Shown one piece after another: positions 39,742-52,490 of a DNA stretch of 64,000 bases. How positions within the stretch are numbered: the stretch's first letter is position 1; each line of letters begins with the position of its first letter. The notes under the pieces were generated by a model that was not told the origin of the DNA, did no database searches, and saw only the letters and a list, made by a program, of their open reading frames with translations. Both the position numbers and the translations under genes were made by a program. The stretch is taken from the NCBI GenBank assembly GCA_025024175.1, contig QCXZ01000041.1:52633786-52697785 (forward strand). The letters run 5' to 3'. Source of the DNA: Rhyzopertha dominica (Eukaryota; Arthropoda; Insecta; Coleoptera; Bostrichidae).

Positions 39742-39944
39742 CCATAAGGGCCCATAAAAGCGCTTCCCTTGATAAACGGAACGCTTTTAATTCCAGACGA
39801 GATTGAATATTCGCATTATACAAGCGGAGTATTAAATTTATAGTGTTATCGGTTAGTTGCACGTTAAATTATAATAACCCCGAGCGTAATATTCTCGCAT
39901 AAAAGTTTATGGTACAAAACGACGAATTGGGTGGACCATAAAAG
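39742..39944. promoter_or_regulatory. Cluster of CCATAAA/TTTATGG motifs
   Basis: Within 200 bases are CCATAAG (39,742), CCATAAAAG (39,752), GCATAAAAG (39,898), TTTATGG (39,906) and CCATAAAAG (39,936). The TTTATGG core is that of Caudal and posterior Hox proteins. A regulatory role is a guess from clustering. Confidence 0.25.
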
Positions 39945-42900
39945 GCGTCTCCCAATTGCTTTGTCATAATGTCGCGAAACTCGGGAGGGTTTTGATTTGG
40001 CGGGCGTATCGATCTGGTTTTTTCGCGTTTTCAGTTTTCCCAGGCGATTAGCTGTCTTGGACGTTGTTTTTCCAACTTGTATTTTGTGGATGGGAAAGTT
40101 TCGTTTGTATTTTCCTACTTAGGGGTGAAACTTTTTGTTCACCCGCTGCATTATGCATAAGAGGGTTTAATAAAAAAAGTTTGCGGATGTTTGAGTACCT
40201 CGTTAAAGCTAAAAGGAGTAAATTAAAAGTGATAATCCAGTCTAGAAGAGAATGGGGCTTCCGGTTTCACTCTTGTTTTTTTTTATAAAGTCCCTCATTT
40301 AAATATAATATCGTCTAGCGACAGAGGCGGCGCGTATAAAATCCTATCGTATAAGGTTTTAGCGTAACTTACCATAAAACATCACTTGTCGCCTTATGTG
40401 TTCATATTTTTGCATTATCAATAACGGTTTAGTCATAGTTTGTCGTCAATCATGAAAACTAGAAGCATAAAGTTGTACTCCTACGTGTAAATAAATATCT
40501 TATAAGCAAAGATGATATTGCGACGTTTATATACTTTCAATGTTTTAGTATCTTTTGTGACTGCAGACATGAAGGGCTATAATCACTAACTGTAGACACT
40601 ATCATGTCAAAAACTGGTTCAATTAGATTAAAATCGAATTAGCTAAATAATAAATGAGATTCTTATATGTATTTATGTTTCCCCAAAGTTCATAACGCCG
40701 CTCGTAATACAAGTTTGTCGTTAACTTCTCAACTAAGCAAATATGGTATATTATTGCTTCACTCGACAGTATATGGCGTAAATTGAACAACCATCAAGAG
40801 CTTAAAGGAGTACTATTAAACGACGAAGTAGTTTAGTTAATTAGAAATAGGATCCCAATCTAAATAAAATTACAATTTGAACTAATGGGTACGATTACTG
40901 TATAACGAGATTTCCTGTAATAGATAGGATCACAGAGCTTTATAGACAGCATTTAAATTAAATCAATTAAGAAATTGTCGGAGGTATGGATCAATTCAGT
41001 AATGTGAGCTCCAGTGAAATGTTGAATAACGATATGCTAGAATGGATAAACACGGAAGACAGCAATAACAACGTCCGATCTGAAGAACATCCTATACTTT
41101 TCCATTACTCTATGCCTTTTGTTGAACTGTACCTGTGCGATATCACATTGTTGTTAGTTCCCAAACGCTCGCCAGTTGACAAAGTTTCGACCCAGTATAG
41201 ACCTCCGTCACTTTACCTGAAAGGGGAAACTGAATTCAGCTCCGATAAACCGAGATAGAGGTCCGGATTTACGAGAATTCGATCTCGTCTGTTGAATACG
41301 AATGTGCTGCAATGGGGAGGAGGAAGTACGACGTTGCAATCACTGACATTGCCTCAGTCTCACCAGAGACAATACGCAGGATTGGATGAAGTATGAACCT
41401 CAAAGAGAAGCCACAGAAGGATAATTTACGCTTTGTATTTGGTGTTTTTGGGTACAAGACCGAAATAGGGGAGGCTTTATCACCATAAACAATAAAATAT
41501 TAAAAACGCATACGAAATTCTATTTTGCTTATTAAGCGCATAGCTAGTCTCCGCGGATAGCCTGGATGTAAAACAGAAATGTAACGCTTATTTTAATTGA
41601 TTAATAGAAAAATACCCGCTTTTTTATGGTCTACATTTTCGATGCTTAAATCCACCCTACTTGTTTTTTTAAAGAGATATAAAGAAGTAAGTTTCCTAGT
41701 TGTTTGTAGGTTTAAGACCTTGCTCGCGATTTTAAGGGCTATCAACCTAAGAAAGCGAAGACATTTAACCAGAAGAAGACAGTAAGATCATCAGCCATAA
41801 CACCAATTTTCGAACGCTTCAGTTATTATCGCAAAGGAAAAGAAAGAAATCTCAAGACATAGCCATGAATGACGCTGTGTTTTTATATATACACATTATT
41901 CAGGACTATAGGCTTTAAAAATTGTTTGACCTCCCGTGCAGACACTTAGAAATCTCTAATAACAGAGTAATGGACAATTTTACATTTATTATGAAACCGT
42001 TTAAAGTCCTCTTTCTCTTTTATAGTCAGGCCATGAAACATTTATCGCAAAACCTGAAAAATCGTGTCTTCTACTCAATCCAATCCCCCACCAAGCAAAT
42101 AAATCTTTACCACCCCCAATTCAAGCTGCGTGTGACCGACTTTGAAATGAAAAATCGGCGGGGTACCAAAAACAAATGGCACATCTCGAGTGGATGTCTC
42201 CAACTCCGATAAAGTAGGCCCCGAAGATCGATATGGACAAGGGCTGCACTGACAACCACTAATCTGCGATGATCAGTGTTGAGGGGTTGGAAGGGGGCTG
42301 GATGGAATCGATCACAAGTGTGAATGAGCGGAGGAAGATTGAGAGCACTTTTAGTGCCCTTGGAGATGGTCAAAGTATTGTTCGTGGGAGTAGATTGCGT
42401 TTATTTGCTGGGATTTTTGCGGGGTTCTTTTAAACTGGAGGAAGTTAATAATAATTACAATACATTTACTCTTTGAAATAAGCGCACAACCTAAATTATA
42501 CATCAAAAACCAATTTCCCTCAAAGTCTTCGAGGTTTGACTTATAAAAAGGGATTTAAACTCATTTTGAAGAAAATTTAATCTGTTTTAAAATGAACAGA
42601 TGTAATTCTTTTTCCCAAAAGAGATATTTTTGAAAAATCAAAATAATTGCGAAGAATATGTTGAATGGATTCAAAGGTGCATTCATTGCTCACTTGATTT
42701 ATCAGATAACTCTAACGATCGTTTTGACCAAAACGGTCATTGCCAAAAAGATAATAGCGTTATACTAAACTCAGATGTGCAGAATTTTGTTTACGTCCCC
42801 TTTTTACAGGGGTTGTAAAGTACAGTTGTAAAATCTCTCGCCTGGGTTTTGAAGGCCGACTTTATAATTTCGGCAATATCAAAGGCGTACTGGACGTGGG

Positions 42901-42960
42901 AATTTTTATTTGTGTATTTGCTCTGATGCTGAGCTTTTTAATTTTCAAAAGTTCTAAAAG
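39945..42960. other. Gene-poor stretch
   Basis: No coding exon recognised. Frames at 40,986-41,258, 41,922-42,212 and 42,107-42,373 lack known domains. A GC-richer patch lies at 42,150-42,430. Confidence 0.35.
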
Positions 42961-42970
42961 GTTCAGTTTT

Positions 42971-44053
42971 TTACCTTTCCTTTCGCAATGTAAAACTGTG
43001 ACGATTCTCGAACTCCTGCTGCACTTTTCGGAAAGTTTCAGGTGGAATCCTCCTGCACTCGTTAATAATTCTTTCTCGCAGATCGTCCAGGCTAGTAGGT
43101 TGTGTTTTGTAAACCACAGATTTTAAATGACCCCATAGAAAGAAATCTAAAGCAGTCAAATCGGGTGATCGTGGCGGCCATTCAATTGTTCCACGCCTAC
43201 CGATCCAGTGAAGAGGAAATCTACGATTTAACCAATTTCGCACATTAATGGCGTAATGCGGTGGGGCTCCATCATGTTGGTAAAACAATTCGTATTCATC
43301 CAACATTGGATTTCCTTCAGGGTCACGTTGGTTTTCTAATTGCTCTGTGATTAAAGGATCAATAACGTTATCAAGTAATTCTAAATACATTCCCCCATTT
43401 AGCGTCCCATCAATGAAAATTGGACCTACAATTGCGTTGCCAAGTATTCCAGCCCAGACGTTCAGCTTCTGAGGAACTTGTGTATGATCTTCTCGAAAAA
43501 TATAAGGATCTTCGTCACTCCAGTATCTGACGTTATGTTTATTTACAGAGCCGTTCAAAAAAATGTGCATTCATCACTGAAGCAGATATTTTTTTATTAG
43601 ATTTGGATTTACTATAATCTTTTCTGTCATAATTTCGCAAAATTGCAGTCTTCTATCGAAGTCATCTTCGCCGAGTTCCTGGAGAGTTTTCATCTTATAG
43701 GGATGGAATTTGTGCAGTTTTGTAACTTTCCTTACAGATGAATAAGAAAGTCCAGTGGCTGTAGAAATGTTACGCAAAGAGCTAGTTGGATCCATTGCAA
43801 AATGACCAAGTACTTCAAGTTGGGCCATTTCATCAACGACTCTATTCCCTGCCCTTTTTTTGTTTACTACAGATCCAGTGTCTTGAAATTTCTGCACGAG
43901 ATCGAGAATGTACCTAGCGTCAACATTTTTATCGGGGTGCTGTTTGTTAAACACCCTTGCTGACGCACGAGCACAGCTATGCTCAGCACCGTAAATAAAA
44001 ATTATTTCNACCCTTTCGGCAGTTGAATAAACCATTANCACTTGGACTCTCAC
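42971..44053 (-). pseudogene. Mariner-like (DD41D-type) transposase, frameshifted
   Basis: A Tc1/mariner-superfamily cut-and-paste transposase, in two frames: 44,053-43,574 (N-terminal) and 43,570-42,971 (catalytic). The N-terminal helix-turn-helix region includes FIYGAEHSCARASARVFNKQ and RNISTATGLSYSSVRKV. Catalytic residues: first Asp in ICFSDE (between frames), second in YQHDGAPPHY, third in SPDLTALDFFLWG. There are 41 residues between the second and third. A seven-A run (near 43,600) and a seven-T run (near 43,565) shift the frame, so either decay or base-calling errors. Two n lie in the first frame. No left terminal repeat was found. On the right, a sequence ending TCACCCTGTA at 44,663 may be its end. 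Confidence 0.85.
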
Positions 44054-44661
44054 TTTAAAATTTTACGCGATTTATAAAAAGGAATGCGAACAAAAAGATG
44101 GTCGTGCCAAAGAAGTAGCCAAAAAGTTGAAACAAACAATTGGAAACACAAAGTAGATAATTATTTAGCCAATTCAGTATAAACTGTCGAGTTGCAATAT
44201 CAAGTAATGTCGAAAGAAAATTTTAAGTATTTTTGGTATTTTGCTTAGGTGTAACAATTATTTTAACAAGTTTTTTTAGGCTTAAGTAAGGACAATTTTT
44301 ATTGTAACTGCAAGACAATAAATTTTGTTAAAAAAAGTCCAAAATATTCCATTTTATAAGCCACTTGCTACAATGCACTTTTTGACCCACTACCCCGTCA
44401 ATGGGTAAAAAATAGTAAAACTAATTACATGGCAAGACTCCTTGTGTAATAAGCTTTTAAATGATGTATCGTAAGATGGGTAGTTTGATTTAAAATTTTT
44501 GAAGGGGTATCTACCCCGCTAAGAGGGTAAGCGCTATCCATTAAAAACTTATCTCAAAAGTTGTGCCCCTGCAAACAAAAGTTTACCTGTTTTTGCAAAA
44601 TTTTAAATTTTTCCTCTATTTAAAGTTATTTAAGGTGTAAAGTTTTCAAAAAATCACCCTG

Positions 44662-45435
44662 TATATATCATGTCGCATTGAATGCATTTTACTTGGTAAA
44701 TGCCGTTTTTGTTCAATTTATTGTATTTTGGCTTATTGTTAACTAGAAGACCTCCCAAATTGCACTTATTAACCTCTATTGCTTTTATTCCGAGTCTATT
44801 CAGCCTATTTTTAACACAAAACTAACTCATTTGACATAATTTACTGCGGCAAAAATATGTTCTTTCTTTCATTGATGTTAGCATTGTACAGCATTCTTTG
44901 TATTCTAACTTTATATTGCTTTTTAAGTATTTGGTCCATAATTTTTGTGTCATATCCGTTGTAAAAAGCTATTTGTTTAATTGTCGTCAATTCTTTTTCG
45001 AAACTTTCTTGTCTAAGTGGCATATTTATTAATCTGTTTATTAAACTATAAAATACGGAATGCTTAATCTGTAATGATTGATTTCTGACTGTGTTGGTTT
45101 TCTATAAATTTCAAAGACAATTTTATTATTTTTTACCGACATTGATAAGTCCAGAAAATGAAGAACTCCATCCTTTTCTTTTTCTAGGGTAAACTTCCTG
45201 TCAGTTCCCGTCCAAATACAAAAAATATCATCAACATATCTAGTCCAGAATAATACATTTTTAATAAGTTCATTTTTCTTTGTAAAAAACTTCTCTTCGA
45301 AATTTGACATGAAAATTTCGGGCAAGACTGGAGACAAAGGTAAACCCATTGGCAGTCCATCGTCTTGCTTATAGAATGTGTCATTGAACGTAAAATAACT
45401 TTGATCTATGCAAATTTCCAAATATTCAGTAGTTC
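44662..45435 (-). mobile_element. Penelope-like element fragment, interrupted at GIY-YIG domain
   Basis: The minus strand reads the reverse transcriptase from 45,421: YFTFNDTFYKQDDGLPMGLP (motif B), FWTRYVDDIFCIW (catalytic motif C, intact) and VFEIYRKPTQSE. It then continues with QESFEKELTTIKQIAFYNGY and, after more shifts, GIYQVKCIQCDMIYTG at 44,665-44,712, the start of the GIY-YIG nuclease with its Cys pair. It stops abruptly at the TA where the sequence TACAGGGTGATTTTTTGAAA begins, a mariner-type end. It belongs to a PLE family different from the 13.6-23.7 kb cluster. Confidence 0.8.
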
Positions 45436-45439
45436 AGTT

Positions 45440-46465
45440 TATTCTGTGCTTAACAGGTGCGAAGAAGTCGCTGTTTTTCGACCAATACTAAATAAGCTCG
45501 GTGTTTTCGAGGTTGAAACTTGAAAATCCCGATTTATATTACCATTACAAGTCCAAATCGCCCAAACTGGTTCCTATTTGAAATTAAATGCACGTTTAGC
45601 GCAGATCCTCTCGCCTCCACCGCTCCAAAGTTTCCGTTCTCCGTTGGCATTCGCGGTCTCGGTGTCTCCAACGTTTCCCCCTAATTCACCTTTAAGTATT
45701 CAGCGGAATAATGACAGAAACTTGGATCACAAAACGCTCCAGTTTCACAGCAAACAGTTTTGCAATATAATCACCCGTGGGTTCCGTGGACCGCATTGTT
45801 CCAACGTGAACATGCGGTCTATGCATGTATAACTAGCCCATTACGCCTGGGGATGAGCCCTAAAATGCGAATAGCCGTACGTGATTAGGGCGGTTAAATA
45901 TTTCAGGGAGGTAGTGGCGAACTCCAGAAATATTCAAATTAAAAATTAAACTGAATTGGTTTTAATTAAAGAACGCATACACGAGAGATGTAGATAACTT
46001 GGTTCCTTGGATGAATTTGGTATTTGCTATTTTTAATTATTCAGGAAGAGCACTAAAAAACTTTATAACCATAATAATTAGATGCTGTTGTAATCCTTGT
46101 GAGACGTAAGTTAGGTTGACGAAGATCGTTTTCTTTTCTGGTATTATAATCATGAGCCTTTGATTGAACGTAGTTACGAGTTACCTAGATAAACAAAGGT
46201 GGTAGAGTAAGCATTTTTGAATGAATTTCTGCAGTCTGCTCTATAATGCGTACTGCCCGTCTTCGTAATACAAAAATTTCTAACACACCAATCATAAATC
46301 TTCGCTTGAGAAATATTGTTATGATGTAGTACCACGTCGGTGTTGGTGCTCCAAGAACCGACTGTAGTATCATCTATAAAGAAAGTTACTGCACTCTGAT
46401 CAATACAGAGGGGCAGATCGTTAATAAAAATAAGATATTACAGAGGCCCCAACACAGAGCTCTGA
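45440..46465. other. Spacer with one GC-rich patch
   Basis: A GC-richer patch at 45,540-45,920 without a recognisable domain. Otherwise AT-rich with no supported gene. Confidence 0.35.
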
Positions 46466-46466
46466 G

Positions 46467-46960
46467 TTAATCAGAAAATGTATTATTAAAAATAATTTTC
46501 TGTGAACGACTAGAAAAAAACGATACCACAGCGTCTTGGATGGAGATTGTAATAATATCGTCAACACAGGCCTTTGACAAGTCCAGGAAGGATGATATGA
46601 GATCCTCTTCTTTATCGAAAACTCGAGTTACATTATTAAGCAATGCCACGAGAGCATAAGCAGTTGAGTGGCCCTGTCTCAAACCATGCTGGTTATTAAT
46701 AATGACTACCCTGTTTTTCAAGTAAACTGTTAGTTGCTTAGATAATATTTTTACAATAATTTTAGAGAAAACTGGGAGCAATGAGATAGGTCTGTAGTTA
46801 CTTATGTCACTGGCATCACCTATCTTATGAAGTATTATGAAAAGTATTGCTACATATTTATTAAATTATGGTAAGCGGGGTGATCAGTACATCTATTACC
46901 GATTTAAGAAGCTCTACACTTAAACCATATATATCCTTAGTTTTTTTTACTGGTCATGGA
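46467..46960 (-). mobile_element. LINE reverse transcriptase fragment
   Basis: The minus strand reads YGLSVELLKSVIDVLITPL (about 46,925-46,870) and, in frame from 46,781, LPVFSKIIVKILSKQLTVYL, NNQHGLRQGHSTAYALVALL and FLDLSKA. This is the finger and motif A region of a jockey/CR1-type LINE reverse transcriptase. After FLDLSKA it jumps directly to CVDDIITISIQDAVV, so part of the palm is deleted. No 3' end was seen. Confidence 0.7.
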
Positions 46961-47747
46961 GATTCCATAAGTACTTAGCATTTATTAATTATTTACAAGG
47001 AAAAATTATGTAAAATTTCCTTACAGCAGCTAATTTTTAGCTCACTTTTAATTTTTTTTGTGTCATTCTTCAGTATTCAATACAAAACTATTTTTGTAAG
47101 CCTCACAGGTCATAAACAACATGCACTGTGTTTGTTTCAATGAAATACTTAGTTAAACTGAATTGAAAGCATGAAAATATATTTAAGGAAGTGGTAAATT
47201 TCAGCTCCATGGGATGTTTTATGAGCATTAATTTTCTTTTTCCGAATTCGTACGCTGTACACTTTCCGGAAAAAGCATCAAGATTTGATAGCATGTAGGT
47301 ATTAATTACTAACATAATCTAACAAAAATTTAAGAGACAATCTCACGACAGAAGCTTCGAAGAAAAGAAAATCAAGTTTCAGAGACCACCGCATCAAAAT
47401 ACCCTTCAAAATCAATCAAATTTTAAAGAGGACGGCCCGTATCTCTAGTCTGCATTAATAATTTAATAACTGCGCACCTGGTGTTTATCAAGTAGCCAAT
47501 ATTTATCGCTCGGACACGACCAGTTCGTTCGTTGCCATGGAAACCTTTGTCTTATTGAATCGTCGCCATGGCTACGACTTGCAAGGATCCCAATAACGTG
47601 CCTATTTGCACATTTTTAACTCGATTTTAGTGTGATAGTGCGAGTGCGTCGGTCAAGACGTGAATTTCGGTGTTTCGTTTTGTTTGATATTTGGACAATT
47701 TTGGATTCGACTTAGGTGTAATTTGATGATGTGAACTGAGATCTTAG

Positions 47748-47788
47748 ATGGGCGACGTGAAGTACATGCAATTGGATGGTGTTAAAAG
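47748..47788 (+). CDS. Possible first coding exon of an unknown gene
   Basis: An ATG begins MGDVKYMQLDGVK and ends AG at a donor GTAGGA (47,789). It lies after a 250-base GC-richer leader (47,500-47,747) with the look of a promoter and 5' UTR. Possible downstream exons lie at 51,592-51,767 and 52,100-52,500. The next exon would fit this phase only if the acceptor at 51,600-51,601 is used. The product is not recognised. It may instead be chance. Confidence 0.3.
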
Positions 47789-47789
47789 G

Positions 47790-48940
47790 TAGGAAACGAA
47801 AGTTGTACAATCTTGATGCGGCTTCATTGTTTACTTAAAATTAAAACGCCATAATACGTTTGTTCACGAGGATATAGAGCTTATTAATGGCGTCATTATC
47901 ACCCACCTATAACGAACGCTGTTATTTTCTTGTTTCTAGCTTACTGATTTGATGTTATTCTTGAAATTCATTCATTTATTTATCATATCATATTTATCAT
48001 GTCCTATTGATATGCAATTTATGCTGTTATAGCATACCCACTATAAAATTTCATCTTGTAGAAACCATTTCTATACGTTCTGCTAATCTTTTAATTATAA
48101 GGAGGTAGTTTCGCGATTGACGCTAAATTTACCCGTCTCTAATTTATGTTTTTTGGAAAGTTTTTGAAGTTAGGTGGTATTGATTAATGAAGCATTAGAT
48201 CAGTGAAATTAGACATAATACGTCTATAAATTAACAATAATTCCAAATGTCTTGCAACATTTCCTATAGCTTAATTTTGTTTTCAATATAGTGAAAACTA
48301 ATTTTGCTAAGCCCTTCAAGATCCAGAAATTGCTGAAATAAAGGAATTTGCAAGCTTTGCAAATATTATAAATATGAGTAGGAAATCTCAAATATATCGT
48401 ATGTTCAAATTCCTTTGATTCCGGCAGCAGCATTAAAGAATTACCTAAATTTCGCAAACGTAATGTTTAAAAATGCACGTATGAGCTATAATAATTTATC
48501 AAATTCGCAAACACACTCACTACGACAAGAGTATTCCTGAAACAAGTGTTGCAATGCACCATGATCTGTTGTAATACATGTTTTTATATTATTTTTTCTA
48601 TTGATCATTTCATGACAAAGTTATTTGATAAAATAGTGTGGAAAATTCGTCGTAGCCAACGTGAAATAGAAAAAAGATATTTTAGTATGCATGCTTGCTA
48701 CTTTGCTTTAAATGTTTATGAAATTCAGCTTTTATGTTTTCATGTAACTAACATTTAGTCTTAATTTCATGTTGCTGTTCATTCCTTACTTATACCTAAT
48801 TTTTACAATAACTTCTGCGTAAATGAATGGTATATATTTTTATATTTTAGTGTGCACCACCAAAGTTTGCAAATGCCAATAACTTTTTGCGATACTATTT
48901 TGCGTTCAGCTTATTTTTAGAGTAAACACTAACACTTTAA
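47790..48940. other. AT-rich stretch, no gene seen
   Basis: Could be the first intron of the possible gene starting at 47,748. No domain recognised in the frames at 48,224-48,457 or 48,546-48,758. Confidence 0.3.
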
Positions 48941-49240
48941 CTCATTTTAACATTGTATAGCATTCTTTATATCCTACCTTTATATTGTCTTTTTTCTATA
49001 GTTGGTCTACAATTTTTTGGCTGTATCCATCGATACAAGATAACTCATAGATGAATCCAGAAAATTAATAACTTTACCTTCTTCTAACATAAATAGAATA
49101 TTGTTGTTTGGTGCATTTAAGAATTTTAAGACTACGTACTACTGCCTGTCAGTTTTCGCCCAATCGTACTTCATAATTTCGTTTTTCATTAACATTTCTA
49201 ACAAGATTGGAGAAAAAGGTTAACAATATCTTATAGCTCA
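48940..49240 (-). mobile_element. Heavily decayed Penelope-like element fragment
   Basis: The nucleotide sequence resembles the 44.8-45.4 kb PLE on the minus strand. The stretch around 48,955-49,030 matches the GCATTCTTTGTAT...TTATATTG segment. The translated piece ILFMLEEGKVINFLDSSMS aligns with FTLEKEKDGVLHFLDLSMS. The catalytic part is lost. Confidence 0.6.
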
Positions 49241-49249
49241 GCCTTTTTT

Positions 49250-50640
49250 ATGTTTGATGGGACGGTGTCATTAATTTTATTTTTGAAATGGAAGCTAAAA
49301 AGTCATATAGAGAGACACAAGCTTCACGCTGTATTTAAATGCCTTCAAGTGATTGTGCGAATTTGCAAGAAACAAAAAAAGGTATTTCATGCTTGTGAAT
49401 TTTTCTTGTTATACGGATTTTTTTTAAAGATTTTACAATTATCTAACCTAGAAAATATGTGCTATCTCAGTATGTTATTTTTTTAGACAAGAACTTTTGC
49501 AACTGTTTCTTTTCCAATTGATAAATTTGACCTAACTGTTTTGTTTACTCTTACAAGGTTAAGTTCGAAATTATATCTTTCATATGATAGAATCTGTTGT
49601 TGGTATATCGTAAAATATTGAGGGTTCACATCATCCTTACTAATTCAATTATTGTGATTACAGAAAACAAGTTTTACGTCTTCAAAATCAATGTAAATCA
49701 CGATGAATGTTAGTGGTATAGTTGTAGGAAAATGAAATGAAATGAAAATAAAAGTTTTTTTCACAGCTTTTTGCCATAAGATTAACACACAGTTCTTCGA
49801 ATTAGGTCTTCTTGACTTATGAGCATTTTTTTCAACGCTCCCTTGTCCAACCTTTTCTAGTCTTCACTACTTTATAACACCACAAAAGGGTTTCATAGAT
49901 ATCTTCCTACAACTATACGTGTTGTACACGTTGATAACGTGTTTGCGTTAAAACACACTTTTGCTCCAACCCAGCAATTTTTACATCCACATCAGTCTCA
50001 ACTAAAAATGGAAACATCATCGGCTTTTCACGCTAATAATTCTACCCCCCTCATTCACTCGCACACAGTCGGGGTTAACCAATAACTGACCGCAGTGAAT
50101 TCAATTTGTGAATTTCAACCCAGACTCAGGATCGTGAGCGATCAATTTCGGATAAATTAATCCACACCTGGTCTGGCTCCGTGTCATTAGATACCTGCAA
50201 AATTTAATGGAATGAAGTGGAGCAACCATCTCCGTGTACCATGCGTGTGCAAACAATGTATCTTGTCGCAAGTACAGATAGGTTACAAGGGCAGCACTTA
50301 GTCTGATTGCGTACTGTGGCGTTTGTCAAAAGCAATTGTGTTAAAACTGGAGTCTGCAACTAGGAAGCCCTTTCAAAGAAATTGGGAACTGTTGTCTCCC
50401 GTTGCTGCTAATACCGGTAATGCAGTTTGCTGGTCCTGGAATTCGTAATTAAGATGAACTTAATTATAATTTTAGAAGGATTGAATGCGCATGGTTTTAG
50501 CCCTCTTAAAACAAAGTGTCACCTATTTACGTATGTCTTAGGGGATACTTGTTTTGTTTCCTCGTAAAATTATATAGTTCATTATAGTCATTAGTGAGGG
50601 TCATTTTTGTACAATGGACCCAAATTTTCATTCTAAAAGG
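49250..50640. other. Spacer, no gene seen
   Basis: AT-rich with a GC-richer island at about 50,040-50,440. No domain recognised. Confidence 0.35.
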
Positions 50641-50649
50641 AAAGAAGGC

Positions 50650-51160
50650 GACTTTCTACGAAGCTCTCATCAATGGATGAGGAACGTCAATCTCCTGTGT
50701 TCTTTAAGGATTAGGATATCACCAGAAGTATTCGCCAATAATGTTGCTGATATCCGCCAAAAGCAATGTCCTGTAATTAGGTTGACATCTTTGATTTGCA
50801 GGTAGCTTGCTACTAAATCTAAGTATTTATATCCACTGGTTGATATGTTCATTTTTCTGATCGATAATTCCAGAAAAATCTTCCATTTTCGATATATTTT
50901 TATTATTTCTATCACTAGTCACAACAAACGAACCTGGTTTATAATTTTTCGTCTGAATAATGTCAATCACCATTATATATACTTTATCTTCAATATTAAC
51001 AGTTTTAAGGTTTACTAACTCGTCACACGTATAGACGCTCTTAACTTTCAACATCCCAATACAACAATAACCTTCATTAGCTAGTAAATCACTTGCGAAG
51101 CTTGATTTAGTAACCTGTTTACTTCTTTCTCTCCAAATGTCTTCGCTTTCTTAGGGTGGT
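50650..51160 (-). pseudogene. Tyrosine recombinase remnant (Crypton-like)
   Basis: The minus strand reads TCDELVNLKTVNIEDK, MVIDIIQTKNYKPGSFVVT and, in another frame, LVASYLQIKDVNLITGHCFW followed by RISATLLANTSGDILILKEH. This order (CDEL-L-V-D, TKT-RSF-V, then TGHCFRR-SATLLA-G-L-LKRHGGW) is that of multicopy insect tyrosine recombinases related to Cryptons. Here the second Arg box reads HCFWR and the HGGW box is damaged (KEHRRL). The nucleophilic Tyr region is not visible, and a frameshift lies near 50,890. The enzyme is inactive. Family placement is by pattern. Confidence 0.6.
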
Positions 51161-51169
51161 AGCCTTTCG

Positions 51170-51590
51170 AATTGCTTTTTAAAATCGTGAACAAAGTCGT
51201 AAAAATACAAAATTGCGTATATGATCACAACCAGTAATTTAATTACTTCTTTATACCTTTTCTATTAAAAAAAACTAATATTGTGCATTTAAGCATCGAA
51301 AATGTAAACCATAAAGAAGGGCTGGGTATTTTTCTATTAATCAATTTAAAAAAGCGACTACTACTTCTTCTTTTGTTACTAAATACAATATGTATAAATC
51401 GCTTATTAGCCTGTAATTATTAAAATCCTTCCTTTGACAAACTTTAAAAGTAGGATTCATTTCAAGGAAAACTGCATAGTGAAAAGGTCAAATATAAATA
51501 AGGCTGAGAGTCTGGTTGAGTTTGTTTTGGAAATGTCTGATCCCACTGCAGCCTTTGTAGCCAATTCTAACGTACTATTTCATTGTTTCA
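51170..51590. other. AT-rich stretch, no gene seen
   Basis: Nothing recognisable. It could be intron. Confidence 0.3.
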
Positions 51591-51591
51591 G

Positions 51592-52490
51592 GTGACTATA
51601 GTGTAGTGTTAGTGCCAATCAGTGCCAGATGTGGATCAAGAGGAGACAAAAGCCACGATTTTAACCAGGCACTGTGAGTTTTTCAAATTACACAATTTTT
51701 ACTTGAAAACTGACAGTGATTTTTTTTGTTTCAGGCAGGGGGAGCAGTTACTGCACTGTCTGGTACGGTGAGTGATGAAAATTAGTTGTTTTGCATGCGT
51801 TTTTCATGATTTATATGTTGGGTCGCGCAATCGTTACAGTACTGGGGCGTGCGTAAGGGGAAGGGGGCGTGACAGTGTAGTGCCTGTTTTGAGGTGTGTA
51901 AGTAATTTTGAAATAATTCTAGAATCTCGGATAATAAATTATATAAAATTTCNTACTTTTAGTTTATCACCATATTTTTATTTAATCTCTTTTAATTTTA
52001 TTTAGTTGAGAATCTACACACAAAACTTAGGTAGGTGCATGAAGTCTGTCTGAAATATCCACAAAATAAGCGAGCCTAACATTCGTTTAATTTTTTTCAG
52101 GGGATCTTCAACAAACTTGAGCGTTACGACGTATTTTTTTTTGAATTTGACTTTTATGTGCGTGTTAACAATAAATAAATCAAACTGACCCTTCCCCTCT
52201 TAAATCATGTCTGCTTTCGAACAAGATTACTAAGTTTTTTTCTGAGTTTATGTTCGCAGGTCCATCATTTTGAGTTACCAGATACTCCAGACAGAGAGGA
52301 ACTAAATTTGGCTACAGAAACAGTACACTTAAAAGTAAGTTACATTAGTCGTGTTTCACTTATGCTTGATACATTAGTGGTCTCATTTTCAGTTTAGTTT
52401 AAAACATTTTCTTTGTTTCAGTTTGGACTTCTAGAGTACACAGGAACGAAAAACAGGAGTACTTCAGTATGGCAGTAACATAGGGTAAGA
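51592..52490 (+). other. Series of exon-like segments with GT-AG borders
   Basis: Segments bounded by good acceptors and donors: 51,592-51,673 (TTTCAG before, GTGAGT after), 51,735-51,767 (TTTCAG, GTGAGT), a segment from about 52,101 (TTTTTCAG) ending in AATAAATAAA, one at about 52,261-52,335 (GCAG, GTAAGT), and one at about 52,423-52,485 (TTTCAG, GTAAGA). The frame through the fourth reads HHFELPDTPDREELNLATET, but no single frame joins all of them. They may be UTR or alternative exons of the gene that may start at 47,748, or of a non-coding RNA. No product is recognised. Confidence 0.3.
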
